The notes: generated by a model from the sequence alone, not told the origin. Shown: positions 28,301 through 36,882, numbered from the stretch's first letter. The stretch: DNA of 64,000 nt from Owenia fusiformis (GCA_903813345.2 CAIIXF020000006.1:30176024-30240023); one strand, 5' to 3'. Translations and numbers: made by a program.

Positions 28301-31300
28301 GAAATTCAGAGGCTACTTGTATTACAAGATGAAGGTCTCTTTTAAAGAAATATAAAACAAGTAAAGTTACATAATCTTCATCAATTAAGATCAAAATCTC
28401 CAATCTTCACATTGATTGATCATATGTGAGACTGCATATCCCAGAATCAACAAACTTCTTATAAAGTAATGATAATGTCAAAGATACACTGTCATCCATA
28501 GGTTATGTAACAAACAACAATCAACTAAGGTCTTCTTTCAAAACAAAGACCATTTTGAGGGGATATATAACTAGAGTCTAGGGTTGCTTGTTTTTCTTAT
28601 AGAAAGCTACATGTAGTGTTAAAGGAAGGACATCCACACTTCTGATTGGATATGATTAATGATACGCATTACATATTGGACAGAAGCAGAAAAACAATCT
28701 TGGTGAGATTATGATCGGCACAGCATTAGTGAATTACTAAATTTGATCTATGGGGTATATGAGGCCATCCTAAACAGATACAGAAACAGATACAAGGCCA
28801 TTAGTAATAAATGTTGTGTAGAAAAACACATGATATATTGACTGTTGACCAAGCCATTCATCCTTGATCCAGGGGTATATCCAGGCCCATAGCCAGGGGG
28901 TTTGAGCCCCCCCCCTTGTCTAAAAATTTGTTCAAAATCATGCAGTTGTTCACCATTCTGAGCACTTTTCAAGTGATTTTTGGGCCAAAGTTGTCAAAAG
29001 TGAACCCCCCCTCGAATTTTTCAAAAAGTGAACCCCCCTTAACAAATCCTGGCTACGAGCCTGAGGCCTTTTTGATGAAGATGCCTGTCCCTAGTCTGGG
29101 ATTTCAAAGTAGCCCGTAACCTTTATTCTACAATGTACCCCTGCAACGACGGATCTCCGATGGGACTTTAGAGACTGTTCATTAATTACTCTTAGCCAAT
29201 CAGACGTGTCATTTACATAATGTCTTTTTATAGTATAAAACTCAAAGACGTGTTACACACTAATCATTGAGTCACTGACGTTTTATGTCTTCATTACTTG
29301 CAGCTTATGTGATTTACTTACCTTAGTTTAAATGAGAAAGTATTAGGTTGATGTGAACTCTTACATTTTCCCCTTTGTAACCAATCAATTAGTTGGCTCA
29401 CTGAGGGTGTTTACTGTGTAGAGAATATCTTCCAAAAAATATACCAAGTTGATAATTTGAAATACATCATGTCCAATTGATGATTTGCGATCACTGAATG
29501 GGTTTATCTTGTAGTGACATCACAATTAGGCCACATTGCTGTAGCTGTTTGATTTTGAGAGATTATGACTAGATAAACATTCATTCTAAGCACATGCCAA
29601 GTCTAGATCTTACTGACATGATTTAGATAGCAGTTAAGTGCCCCCCCCCCACCCCCCAAATTTTGAACAAATGGGGGACACTTATAGGCATCAATGATTT
29701 GTATGAATTTCATCAAAACTTCACACATATAAAGATATACATGTACTCCTGATCTAGTCAAATCGACATACCTAGCAAAAATCAAGAAAAGACCATTTTT
29801 TCAGCTCAAAACTGCCACGTGTCCTCCATTTTGTCTCTCCATCATGTCTAATATTATTTTTATATGATGTCATACCAATAAGATGAAATACATGACAACA
29901 GTATCCATATACAAAATACTTGAATTCTGATCGCAAAAGGTCAACTGCCAACTGGATATAACGATCTTACAGCCCATCTAGGGACAGGGCTCCTAACTTT
30001 CAACAGGTTGAAAACATGATTGAGATAATTTACCAGTCCATTGCCCAATAGGCAACCCGATTTCCAAGTTAATTCTCGAGCATAAAGTGACTTTAATTCA
30101 GGACCATGTGTCTACTTAAGTTACATGTAAACTAGGATAGAAAACCAGGTAAATTATTAGTGGTGTAAGTAGTAAAGGATTAAAGCATAAAAAATGCAAG
30201 ATTGAACTTAATAAAAAAGAGAGAAAATTACATGCTTTGGCTACATGACCATACAAAAAATGTCTCAAAATATTGATTGGTTTATCTGTGCTGTTGAAAT
30301 ACTTATGGGGTCATTAGTTTGAGACACCCTGTATATTATATGAGAGACCTATTTTAAAGTTTTTTTTAAAAAGGATATCTATCTCGCATCTGTTGTCTTT
30401 CTTCCAGAGTTCCAACAACTGAAAAAAAACATACAAATTAGATTTTACAGACATTTTATTGAATTGTTGTTATTTCCATATACATGTATATCATTTTCAT
30501 TTAAATCATCACTAAAAACTACCTATTTTGCCTAGATTTGAATATTCCACTGCATGTATTTTACTTTTAGGTCTTTTTACCATTTCTTCTCCTGTCAAAT
30601 GACATGAAATTCAAAAATTAATAAATAGTTTCGTATTAGTTATAAAATAAGATAGCATCACTTCTTTAATTTTTACTGACATGTAATTGCAATAAAATTG
30701 ATGAATATTTGGTGATCTAACTGCATGATAAAAAGTTGGAATTTGACATCCTTCATGACTTTTGAGATTTTATTAAATAAATTGGTAAATTACAGCCCTG
30801 GAAAGAAAATTAAAATTTGAAAATGGGATTGTACTTGAAGCTTTCTGATGTGTTTTGAAATCTGAAAATCTGACTAATATGGACTAATAAAATGTAAAAT
30901 ATTGGTATTTGTATACATTTTTAAAGTGTGGGGCATTTAAATACATAAATCAACTAATAAATTTTGAGAGTATGCCATGGCGTAGCAGCAGTATTTCCTT
31001 TAAATAAGATTGCTAAACTAGACTTTTAGATCATGTAATCTTGTACTGTCTGTTATTGTGCGAAACTTCTCTTCTGTTCAGAAATAACAGAACATGGTCA
31101 AATAATATGGAGCCCTAGATATGACTTCTTATTAAGTGCAGAGAGGGCAAGAACTAATTGTCTGGGGAAACGGAATTTCTGAAGGTCCGAAGGGCTACAT
31201 ATTTCAGATTTGCCAGGAATTCACCTGTCCTTTCTTTAATTAAGAGTTAGCTCAAGAGTATTTATGTCTGGTTGGAAAACTGTAAATTACCTCTACAGGC

Positions 31301-34300
31301 TGTGATGGCCTCAACAGAATGCGGAAAAGAAAGAGGCCAATAAATTATTTACCCAGGCAGTCTTAATATGTGAATGTCTGGAAGAGTGATTATGTAAATG
31401 AATAGAATTTGAGCTTAATAGATTACGAAATATTTAAGATAAATATCTGATGTTTATTTCTTGTCAAATATGAGGTGCAATAATTGTTTTTTCTTGTTTC
31501 TCACCTTGTGTCAAGTCTCTGGTTCGTTAAGGGCTTGAAGCAGTTCTATTTTATTTCAGAATATTGGACAGTTGGATTTCAAAACTATGATATATCTGAT
31601 AAATGATCTTAATGAATTTTAGAGTTCAATTTGGAAACAAATACATTACACATTGACTAGTGACCAATTAATTTACAGTTAACATTCATAAAATCAATGC
31701 TGAGCTAAAGCAATACTTATTTTTAATGTATATATTAAATCATAGTTCAGGACCAACCATCAAAGAAAATCATGACTTTCTATGAGCCCCGTTATACATT
31801 ATCTGCAAGGCAGACTAGGTCTGAAATTAGGATGGTAACAACCGGCTGTGATTGATTGGCTGAGTTCAGGGGTTTATGGGTAATTGTAGAGTGTGAGATG
31901 ATGTCAATCAGATCAGTCTTACAAAGAGCTATGGCTCAGTGGCAGAGAGAGTCAAGGTTACCAATATCGCTTGGCCCCGGGTTCGATTCCTGGTTCAGAC
32001 AAGTTTGTTTGTGCATTATGTAATTCTGGGTGTTTGACTGAGTGGTTCACGACTCGTATAAAAGGCTGTGGTGTGTACCTGTATGTCTGTGTACCTGTGC
32101 ACATAAAAGAAAACAGGGCTTCTCCAAGGAGGGGTTTCTGGCTCTATCTTCGAGTGTAAAATACGTAAAATACGGAATATACCAATGAGGAATTGCTCGC
32201 CAAATATGGCGGTAACCAAGATATAATAATATAATAATAATAATAATTAGGGATGCTCTCCAAATATCAATAGTTGCAAAACAATAAAATGTATTTAGTA
32301 AGGGGAGGGAGTACATGCCAATTAATGTGTAAAGTATCAGTTTTCAGAATTTGAGAAAATTATCTCTTTTCATTCATTGGCTAGATATCGGATCTGTCTA
32401 TAGCTTTTTTTGCACAAATATTTAGTTTCTTAAAACCAATGTATTCACAAATAAAACCTTATCACATATGAAATATTTATGAACATTTCGTAACATTTCA
32501 TCATTTTAATTGAATAAACAGTGGCTGGCAAATCAACATTTAAACATTTTTGTATACCATATTTCTCGCGATTTTGGGAAACAATGGCCGCCATACAGTT
32601 GGCGTGGATCAATGTGACTGAGGCATTAGAAACCATTAGGACATCACCCCTTACAGATTTATAGCTCAGGTTTGCAAACAATTCACATTTATTAAATTTC
32701 CCAACCTGAAACTTATTTGATCTCTTGCTCAATCTAACAGAAAGTGTTACTAGTTGTATATAATTTAATGATGTATAAATTGCTTCATTTCATTCACAAT
32801 AATTCTTATTTGATATTATAGCACTTTTTACATTAGATTTAACAGGGAAATTATGTTACTCACGAGCTCAGGTTCGTAGAAATTTCTCATTAATTCAAAT
32901 TACATCTCAATTGCGTATTTTCACGACATACACAATTAGAATGATAGATCCACGTGTGTTACTAATAATGGATACACTCCTCAATTATTTTGCAATCTTA
33001 GATTTCCTGAGTCAAGAACACCTATACTAAATCTGATCTAGAATCTCGAATTACATTAATAGTCTACATATAAGACAAAATCATATCGGAAGTTAAATAT
33101 GTAACTCATTTAATTTCCTTTTAGGTTTGAAATTTCAACAAGATTCACACCACTTATATGAAGGATCATGTCTAGCTTAAGGGAAATGGGTATGTTTTGT
33201 AGATATGTTACTGTTTTCAAACTGTTAAGCATAATCAAAATAATATTTCAATAAGGTTGCTAACTGGAGATTACGTAGATGATGGTTGATGACATCAGTC
33301 ATTGTAAAACAACCTATAGAAATGAATGAAAATGAGCTTACTGTTTCCATTCTTGCCTGTAATGAGACACATAATCCCAGTCACCCATATGTTTGCCTCA
33401 TCTGGTGTGTTGGCTATCAAATCCAATGACTCAAAGTTGTCCCCGAATATAATAGAGAATGCACACTCATCGGGGTATATTCCTGCAATGTCCTTATTCC
33501 GTAAAATGTCTGTTGTCTTTCCACTGCGTACTTCTTTGATTTGTTCAACCAGTACTGAAAATGAGAGGAATATTCAATTAATAGAATTCAATTTTTGTAC
33601 AAACTGGTTAGCAAATAAGATATTGTACAAAGAGAAAGTGTTAAACAGTCAAAGAGAAAGTGTTAAACAGTCAAGGAGAAAGTGTTAAATAGTTGATGGA
33701 TCAAGGAGCAAAGAGGACATGGGTTATAACGCAAGGCATCAAAGCCAAATCCAAAATCAAAAAAATTTATCTCATGATTTTTGGATTTAGAATTATTTTT
33801 CAAATTCTTTCAATTCTTTTTATTAAGTACACTATACAGTATTTTTAAAATCTATGGTTTTGTTTCAAAAGTTTATTTACAAGAAGCATATACAAATGAT
33901 GTGGTACACAAACATATATGTGCAAGATGTTTTGGATTGTGATGAACAGATTGTTAGTGAGGAAAACCTATGACATGTTGACAATCAAGAATACATAAAT
34001 ACACTTGCTTTATAAGGAAACTTTAATCAGAAAATAGGAAAATATCCATGATATAATTTCAAACTCTACACATACAAATAAGCATTAAATACTGTATATA
34101 AAATCATATTGAGCCTTAAGCGTTATTTACAGTTGTTATAAAGAGAGGTTTGTCTTGTTATAGAATGCTATATGGTTGGTTCATAAAACAGATATGACAT
34201 TGTACCAAGATACTATTACGATTAGATAGACTAATAAATTAAAATTATTATAAAACATAAGAGATGTGTCAACCTTTAATAAATAACAATGTCTACAAAG

Positions 34301-36485
34301 ATTATTAATACGAGAGGTTTGACCTAGGAGGACAGAATAAGATACAGAGTTGGGTGAAAATATATAATGTTGATAAGATAAAATATTATATGAAGATATA
34401 AGATAAGAAGGGTGAGAGACTTTTAAGTTTTCGATTAAAAACAATATTTTCAAAATGCAAAAATGTTTCTCTCAAAATTCTAATTTTATTTTCTGAAAAA
34501 AGAATGACTGACAATTGAAGAAAAAAGTCAACATTTAGTAGAATTGAGAAGAGAGCCACCCTCAAAAATCCGAGAATTATCCTGAAATAAAGTCAAAACT
34601 ATTGCACTTATTAGAAAATATGCATTACATAGAATGATGAGAGCAAGAAATATTCTGTAAAATCAAAGCAATTTTTCGAAATTTAATTTCAACTCATATC
34701 TACTCTTCTACTCTCTTTATAACTTAATTCAAACATTAAATACCAGTACCTTTGTTTACAATAGACAGCATTTCAATAATAATGATTATTCATATAAGAT
34801 GCAGAACAAAAACGCTGTTTTAGCATTTAGAGCCAATTGTATGCCAGAAAATCCATTTCATATTTTACAAGAAGTAAAGAAAACCTCATCTCATTAAAAA
34901 CATATCACCTTATAAAAATATTGTTTATCTAATATAATGCTTAGAGCAATTTTATTTTAGCCGACTAAGGAATATCAAATGCTTCACTCATTTGAAATCC
35001 TTTTCTAATGAACGATAATCTCTTAGCTATTAAAGTGATATAAAAGTATCGTTTTATTTTCCCTGGGTCGATGTGACCTTGGAACTATTTGATCTCACTC
35101 AAGCAAACGATATTTTATTTTCAAGTTAATACGCCTCATCACACCCTTCAGTGGACTTAACTGTTGAAACAGCGATAAAACTCACTTCTTGCTCGCTAGA
35201 TAAGCGTATCATTCCACCATGAAAGTAAAACTGCAAGATATTGCAAATATTGCAAAACAAATCAGTAGAAAACCTATAAGGCATAATGTAGATAATGGGG
35301 TAGCACTTCTTACATTCTCCAATAATGTGGATGGTTAGAATGTTTAATAAGACAATGTACGTCTCAAATTATCCACACTAGCGATTACTGAAGTCCGATG
35401 TTTCTAGGGATGGTGAGGCTCCATAGCCTGTTCAATGCTGGCATTTGCTTTAAAAATCACTTATGTTTAACAATCTAATTAATTGAAATTGCCTTTTTCA
35501 TACCGCCTCCTATAGACATAATGATCCCATTGATATGTAATTTGTAACTTAATTCGAGACTTTTTGGCTAAAATCTAAAAGATATTAGCTCTGAGGAGTA
35601 AATCAAATATGAAAAGAAAAGAAATTAAGCATATAGCTAGTCTCCAGCAAAACCCCTTGAAATGATGATTTAAGACCAACCACTGAACGCCAAATGCCGA
35701 ACACCATCCATAAAAAGTTGGAGACTATAACAATCACCACTTGTGGTGGTGACATGATAAATGAAGTTTATTCCATTTGGAATAATGTTTTTAATGAATC
35801 TGAATGCCATATATTTATCATGCAATTGTTTGTCCATTTATCTTTTTTTTTACAATATCACTAAATATTGAACCAAACTGGAAACTTTTTTGAAAAGGTT
35901 TTGCAGTCAACATTTTGGTCTGAATATGGGCACACACGTGCCTAATCATTTTAATATTACTTATAAGTAAAGTAAAAAGTAATGACCAACTTCATTTAAC
36001 CTAAGATAACCTATTCAAATGTTGTAAAATATAGAACGTTATTATAAACTGTGTTCTGATTGGCAGAAATATGATATACCATGCCTTGCTATATGTGACT
36101 TACTTAGCTTCTATTCGCGAATGCAACTAACGCCTGTCGGTTACCGGATCAAGCTCCTATTTCATAGGCAACTCATTTAAATATGAATGGAATAGTGGCA
36201 GGTACTATTCATATCTAAATGAGTTGGTCATAAAATAGTAAGTTAATTCGATAGCCGCTAGCCGTTAGATTCATTAGCGAATACATGCTTACTTATCAAA
36301 AGAGAAAACAATTGATAAATGCCTCTTAAACTTACTTTTTGCTTTATGTGGCTTTTTAGAAGATGGCTGCCATCGAATCTCTATAAGAGCAGTATCTATG
36401 GTGAATAGTCTGTGATACTGTCGACTGTTGGATCGCACTTTGATCAGTTCACTGCCATTTTGCATATAGTTTAGGCAATCAGGGG
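4209..36485 (-). CDS. PLCL/PRIP-like phosphoinositide phospholipase C, partial gene (12 exons joined)
   Basis: Twelve exons join in phase into 468 codons with no stop. Numbering from the first visible split codon, residues 1-122 are a PH domain, about 123-270 the EF-hand region and about 271-435 the X half of the TIM barrel; 436-468 begin the acidic X/Y linker. Known PLCs hydrolyse PIP2 to IP3 and diacylglycerol at the membrane; mammalian PLCL1/2 are inactive scaffolds that bind IP3, phosphatases and GABA-A receptor partners. The assignment to the PLCL class rests on PH motifs such as [13 protein letters not shown] and on [10 protein letters not shown] and [11 protein letters not shown], which recall vertebrate PLCL more than PLC beta, eta or delta. 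Unlike mammalian PLCL, the catalytic residues visible in the X half are present (H307, N308, E337, D339, H353, E387, K435, K437). The Y domain, C2 domain and true N-terminus are not in the joined exons. Whether the protein is an enzyme is inference. Confidence 0.9.
4721..5011 (+). pseudogene. Relic of a Crypton/KIAA1958-like ORF (tyrosine-recombinase N-terminal type)
   Basis: An open frame encodes [18 protein letters not shown], then [20 protein letters not shown] and LGLNRHIQ. The pattern of a charged strand followed by [12 protein letters not shown] resembles the N-terminal domain found in Crypton-derived and KIAA1958/ZMYM-like families abundant in invertebrates. The frame extends upstream to about 4721, where an ATG at about 4704 is out of frame, so the copy looks frameshifted and truncated. 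It sits in the intron between exons J and K on the opposite strand. Family assignment is from pattern recognition only. Confidence 0.4.
5017..5169. repeat. Long hairpin with a CTTCGG-type loop
   Basis: Arms of about 65 bp (CAAATATTTCATTCTATG ... TGCAGCATGTATT) are near-perfect inverted repeats. The centre, CCTCGCCCTTCGGGCTGCGG, itself folds as CCC-TTCG-GGG. It directly follows the recombinase-like ORF relic and may be that element's terminus. Confidence 0.85.
5406..5574 (-). CDS. PLCL-like exon J: end of X domain
   Basis: 169 bp with a ttccag acceptor and a gtagat donor; one base completes Gln, then 56 codons. It encodes [19 protein letters not shown], then [10 protein letters not shown] and [15 protein letters not shown]. 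The Glu in LENHC is the fourth calcium or catalytic acidic residue of PLC, replaced in mammalian PLCL. LPSPE-KILVK holds the first substrate-phosphate lysine. The open frame runs a few codons into the intron because no stop follows the donor immediately. Confidence 0.93.
5872..5995 (-). CDS. PLCL-like exon I: X domain with second catalytic His
   Basis: 124 bp with an atttcag acceptor and a gtaagt donor; enters with two bases (T+TG = Leu) and leaves two. It encodes [19 protein letters not shown], then [25 protein letters not shown] and IYHGHTLT are hallmarks of active PLCs: the Glu and Asp bind calcium, and the His after Tyr is the second catalytic histidine. In mammalian PLCL1/2 the latter motif is lost. 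Confidence 0.93.
6184..6393. mobile_element. MITE-like repeat of the AAAACCTGT / GGTGTTCG family
   Basis: It begins AAAACCTGTCTAATCCGAAC and contains GAGGTGTTCGGAT(T/A)AGA three times before AAAACAGTTT. Related copies are near 10600, 26403 and 37468. It fills half of the 407-bp intron between exons I and H and ends ten bases from exon H. Confidence 0.6.
6403..6488 (-). CDS. PLCL-like exon H: X domain, start duplicated in the 86-bp array
   Basis: 86 bp with acceptor ctgttatag and donor gtaagt. One base completes Thr, then [16 protein letters not shown] and [12 protein letters not shown], then one base. It supplies the TYL after the catalytic SHN and the Glu (E337) before LD. Its first 39 bases (6450-6488) are the proximal copy of a 28-copy array, so 27 further copies of its acceptor and start lie in the preceding intron. 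Exon length and repeat period are both 86 bp, apparently by coincidence, since only 39 bp of the exon is in the unit. Confidence 0.93.
6450..8858 (-). repeat. 28-copy, 86-bp tandem array carrying a splice acceptor and exon start
   Basis: ACACTGGACGGGCC recurs at 6450 and then exactly every 86 bp up to 8772: 28 units without an indel. Each unit, on the minus strand, holds 47 bp of intron ending in ctgttatag (or ctgctatag) and the first 39 bp of the X-domain exon. Copies differ at only a few positions (T/A and C/T in the intron part, GGACGG/GAACGG in the exon part). Long 67-68-codon frames in the array are artefacts of the exon frame running on into the next unit. The proximal copy is the real exon boundary. 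Confidence 0.97.
9156..9273 (-). CDS. PLCL-like exon G: entry to catalytic X domain, first catalytic His
   Basis: 118 bp with a ttccag acceptor and a gtaagt donor; two bases complete an Ala codon from exon F and two bases remain. It encodes [15 protein letters not shown], then [18 protein letters not shown]. The final His-Asn correspond to the first catalytic histidine and calcium-binding asparagine of PLC (SHNTYL). [10 protein letters not shown] and [10 protein letters not shown] are closest to the PLCL version of this segment. The intron that follows carries the 86-bp array. Confidence 0.92.
9274..10598. other. Intronic AT-rich stretch, nothing recognised
   Basis: First part of the 7.3-kb intron between exons F and G. 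No coding signal, repeat array or inverted-repeat element was seen. Confidence 0.5.
10600..10758. mobile_element. MITE-like repeat, CAGTAAAACCTGT family
   Basis: The left end CAGTAAAACCTGTATATCTG pairs with the right end ATAGGTTTTATTG. The inside shows the same alternation of AACACCT and AGGTGTTTGAA as copies near 6184 and 37468. Confidence 0.65.
10875..11560. mobile_element. GC-rich inverted-repeat element, 686 bp, TTA target duplication
   Basis: Perfect 27-bp inverted ends (TGGCCTAGTCACATAGCCCG at 10875; complement ending 11560) are flanked by TTA on both sides (10872-10874, 11561-11563). A 3-bp TWA duplication is typical of PIF/Harbinger elements. The interior is strikingly GC-rich, packed with CGGCCG, ACCGGCCGG and GAGCTCGG palindromes, so open frames on both strands read as degenerate Arg/Pro repeats and are not genes. 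Confidence 0.85.
12946..13085 (+). mobile_element. GTCACCAC-family repeat, short copy
   Basis: It runs from CCACAAGTGATGACGTATTG through TTATAGTCTAAAAC, GGCGGTTGGTGTTTGG and GTAACAAATGATACATGGTG to TGTTAATGCCTCGTT. These are the ends and middle of the 1.4-kb relative at 45461-46866, without its internal array. Confidence 0.75.
13086..15447. other. Intronic stretch, nothing recognised
   Basis: AT-rich, no convincing exon or repeat structure. A 77-codon frame at 13794-14027 has no recognisable motif and an overlapping frame on the other strand. Confidence 0.45.
15448..16335. repeat. Minisatellite, about 11 copies of ~83 bp
   Basis: CATGAGGGAGCATATCA(A/G)AC recurs at 15448, 15530, 15615, 15698 and onward to about 16270 with small indels. 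Each unit also contains GACC(A/G)ATCTTGGGAATCAT, and most contain TTATGATGTCATAAT, which includes TGATGTCA, a CRE-like sequence. It lies some 200 bp upstream (in genomic coordinates) of exon F, in the F-G intron. Confidence 0.93.
16549..16642 (-). CDS. PLCL-like exon F: last EF-hand segment
   Basis: 94 bp with a tttccag acceptor and a gtgagt donor, entering in phase 0 and leaving one base. It encodes [19 protein letters not shown] then [11 protein letters not shown], matching the end of the PLC EF-hand domain that leads into the X domain. The initial ATG is an internal methionine, not a start, because the frame continues from exon E. Confidence 0.92.
16996..17062 (-). CDS. PLCL-like exon E: EF-hand region
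   Basis: 67 bp with a tttcag acceptor and a gtaact donor. It enters with one base completing an Arg codon from exon D and ends in phase 0. It encodes [22 protein letters not shown]; the last ten residues are the signature EF-hand segment shared by PLC delta and PLCL proteins. The intron to exon F is only 353 bp. Confidence 0.92.
17629..17916 (-). mobile_element. hAT-like MITE, copy 1
   Basis: The ends are CAGGGGCGGATCCAGG and its imperfect complement ATCCGCCAGTG. The interior alternates GGGCCC and GGCC motifs with A/T runs. A second copy in the opposite orientation is at 60140-60355. CAGNGGCGGATC ends are typical of hAT-like non-autonomous elements; flanks are too AT-rich to establish the target duplication. 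Confidence 0.75.
19083..19132. repeat. Short perfect hairpin
   Basis: CGAAAAAATATTGG and CCAATATTTTTTCTCG flank a GC-rich loop, ACTCGGCTGCCGCCTCGC. Confidence 0.7.
19868..20385. repeat. Dispersed ~31-bp repeats interrupted by a promoter-like insert
   Basis: GACATGTTTCTTCAGATC(G/T)TG(C/T)CTCATTT-like units occur at about 19868-19985 and again at about 20318-20385. The intervening 20040-20310 is unrelated and GC-richer, as if inserted. Confidence 0.7.
20118..20281 (+). promoter_or_regulatory. Promoter-like cluster followed by a splice donor
   Basis: In order: CCAAT at 20118, inverted CCAAT (ATTGG) at 20178, TGATGTCA at 20202, TATATA at 20223 and, 50 bp on, GCGTG followed by the consensus donor GTGAGT (20280). 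It is antisense to the phospholipase gene. No downstream exon is identified, so this could equally be part of a mobile element. Confidence 0.3.
21852..21961 (-). CDS. PLCL-like exon D: EF-hand region
   Basis: 110 bp with a ttttag acceptor and a gtaaga donor, entering in phase 0 and leaving two bases. It encodes [18 protein letters not shown] then [17 protein letters not shown], matching the PLC EF-hand motif of the [12 protein letters not shown] type. The acceptor and first bases of this exon are also present in two further diverged copies just upstream in transcription (22072 and 22194). Confidence 0.9.
21949..22316 (-). repeat. Three-copy, ~121-bp repeat carrying the exon D acceptor
   Basis: ATCGACAGCTCC(T)AAAAA starts at 21951, 22072 and 22194, each followed by similar sequence through TGTCATTCATGAAGTGCTAT and TTTGCTTTTCT. 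On the minus strand each copy holds the acceptor plus GAGCTGTCGAT, the first bases of exon D. Copies 2 and 3 retain exon-like bases beyond that but diverge. Confidence 0.9.
23526..23698. mobile_element. MITE of the CAGGC(C/T)C...TAGCCAGG family, copy 1
   Basis: The left end CAGGCCCATAGCCAG pairs with the right end CTGGCTATAGGTCTG; AAGAG flanks both ends. The interior AAAATCATGCAGTTTTTCAC and AAAGTGAACCCCCCTTGGC recur in the copy at 28882. Confidence 0.8.
26403..26540. mobile_element. MITE-like repeat, ACAGGTGTTCAC family, degenerate
   Basis: It contains AGTGTTCACTGTAGGTTGG, then ACAGGTGTTCACTTGAGAGA and GGTGTTCACTAAGACAGGT, resembling copies near 6184, 10600 and 37468. It lies just downstream of exon C's donor. 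Confidence 0.5.
26559..26691 (-). CDS. PLCL-like exon C: first EF-hand region
   Basis: 133 bp. It begins after an AC intron end (ggtac, then ATGGCTG) and ends at a gtacat donor in phase 0. It encodes [20 protein letters not shown] then a helix with [11 protein letters not shown] and QQKIK. This is the first EF-hand of PLC; the loop [12 protein letters not shown] keeps acidic positions but is not a canonical calcium-binding loop. An alternative start at the internal ctgcag was considered, but the AC boundary restores the conserved Trp-Leu and matches the AT-AC donor upstream. Confidence 0.88.
26692..26710 (-). promoter_or_regulatory. U12 branch site and AC acceptor
   Basis: The minus strand reads TTCCTTAAC (26710-26702), the consensus U12 branch site, and ends in GGTAC at 26692. 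The likely branch A at 26703 is 11 nt from the intron end, within the narrow window used by the minor spliceosome. No pyrimidine tract and AG lie at this boundary. Confidence 0.85.
27932..28062 (-). mobile_element. GTCACCAC-family repeat, degenerate copy
   Basis: AACAAGGCATTAACATG at one end and CATTTGGAGACTATAAACAA at the other match the family's ends. The terminal GTCACCAC palindrome is lost. Confidence 0.55.
28882..29063. mobile_element. MITE of the CAGGC(C/T)C...TAGCCAGG family, copy 2
   Basis: CAGGCCCATAGCCAGG pairs with CCTGGCTACGAGCCTG. The interior has runs of C and shares AAAATCATGCAGTTGTTCAC with the copy at 23526. Confidence 0.85.
30370..30378 (-). promoter_or_regulatory. U12-type (minor spliceosome) 5' splice site ATATCCTTT
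   Basis: Reading the minus strand directly after the 40-bp exon gives ATATCCTTT, identical to the consensus donor of AT-AC U12 introns. The position is forced by reading-frame continuity with exon C. Confidence 0.85.
30379..30418 (-). CDS. PLCL-like mini-exon (40 bp) between PH and EF-hand, followed by a U12-type donor
   Basis: 40 bp, too short for ORF searches. The acceptor is ttttttcag. It joins exon B (A+TT = Ile) and encodes [12 protein letters not shown], then the first two bases of an Arg codon completed by exon C. The joined product reads [14 protein letters not shown], the expected PLC linker into the first EF-hand helix. The exon is not followed by GT but by ATATCCTTT, the minor-spliceosome donor. 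Confidence 0.85.
31924..32247 (+). mobile_element. tRNA-derived SINE, copy 1
   Basis: An A-box-like TGGCTCAGTGGCAGAGAG (31932) and a B box GGTTCGATTCC (31980-31990) form a pol III promoter. A body with AGGCTGTGGTGTGTACCTGT and TTTCTGGCTCTATCTTCGAG follows, and the copy ends in an ATAATAAT tail. A second copy is at 36578. The open frames here are not genes. Confidence 0.88.
33342..33554 (-). CDS. PLCL-like exon B: C-terminal half of PH domain
   Basis: 213 bp with a ttttcag acceptor and a gtaagc donor; enters in phase with exon A (A+TA = Ile) and leaves one base. The translation includes [35 protein letters not shown] and a terminal helix with [11 protein letters not shown]. This matches the closing strands and C-terminal helix of the PLC PH domain, including the conserved tryptophan. 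A 120-codon open frame on the opposite strand over the same bases is a shadow. Confidence 0.9.
33628..33692. repeat. Three tandem copies of a 23-bp unit
   Basis: CAAAGAGAAAGTGTTAAACAGT is repeated three times, the last copy with CAAGGAG. Confidence 0.85.
33693..35676. other. Intronic stretch, nothing recognised
   Basis: Most of the 2.8-kb intron between exons A and B; AT-rich, no coding, array or inverted-end signal seen. Confidence 0.45.
35677..35757 (-). mobile_element. GTCACCAC-family repeat, truncated copy
   Basis: CAAATGCCGAACACCATCC, AAAAGTTGGAGACTATAACA and CACCACTTGTGGTGGTGACAT match the terminal 80 bp of the family. Confidence 0.7.
36099..36298. repeat. Long imperfect hairpin
   Basis: ACTTACTTAGC...TTCGCGAATGCAACTAACG...CAACTCATTTAAATATGAAT folds back on ATTCATATCTAAATGAGTTG...CGTTAGATTCATTAGCGAATACATGCTTACTTA. 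Arms are about 95 bp with mismatches. It starts 38 bp downstream of exon A's donor. Confidence 0.75.
36336..36485 (-). CDS. PLCL-like exon A: N-terminal half of PH domain
   Basis: 150 bp, bounded by a tttgcag acceptor and a gtaagt donor. It starts with two bases of a split codon and ends with one, giving 49 whole codons. The translation contains [15 protein letters not shown] and [20 protein letters not shown], the first strands of a PLC-type PH domain with the basic residues that in this family contact inositol phosphates. Vertebrate PLCL has a very similar segment; PLC delta and eta are more distant. This is the most 5' exon I can assign confidently, and its upstream partner is unclear. Confidence 0.88.
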
Positions 36486-36577
36486 CTGCAAAACACAATA
36501 TTCATATTTAATTTGGTTTTACTGGGAAAATACAGCAAGGTATAAGATTAAATAATGCTGTAACATGTAATCCACCT

Positions 36578-36882
36578 GCTGTGGCTTATTGGGAAAGTCA
36601 AGGTTACCACTGTCGCGTGGCCCGGGTTCGATTCCCAGTTCAGATATTTTTATTTGTGCATTACATGTGTTTGTACGCTATTATTGCGGGTGTTTGGGTG
36701 GTTCATAACGTGTATTAAAAAGGCTGTGGTGTGAACTTGTATGTCTGTGTATCAGTATACATTAAAGAACACAGGGCTCTTCCAAAGAGGGGTTTTTGGC
36801 TCTGTCTTCGAGTGTAAACACATAAAATATGGAATATACAAATAAGGTATCGCTCGTAAAAAATACAATACAACATAACAAA
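36578..36882 (+). mobile_element. tRNA-derived SINE, copy 2
   Basis: GTCAAGGTTACCACTGTCGC, B box GGTTCGATTCC (36625-36635), AGGCTGTGGTGTGAACTTGT and TTTTTGGCTCTGTCTTCGAG follow the same order as copy 1. The A box is degenerate. Ends in an A-rich tail. Confidence 0.85.

Noticed and set aside
31971-32316. Several 60-90 codon frames around 32 kb
   Set aside because: They overlap a tRNA-derived SINE with A and B boxes and an AT-rich tail.
33326-33688. 120-codon plus-strand frame
   Set aside because: It is the antisense shadow of the PH-domain exon, which has clear splice sites and family similarity.
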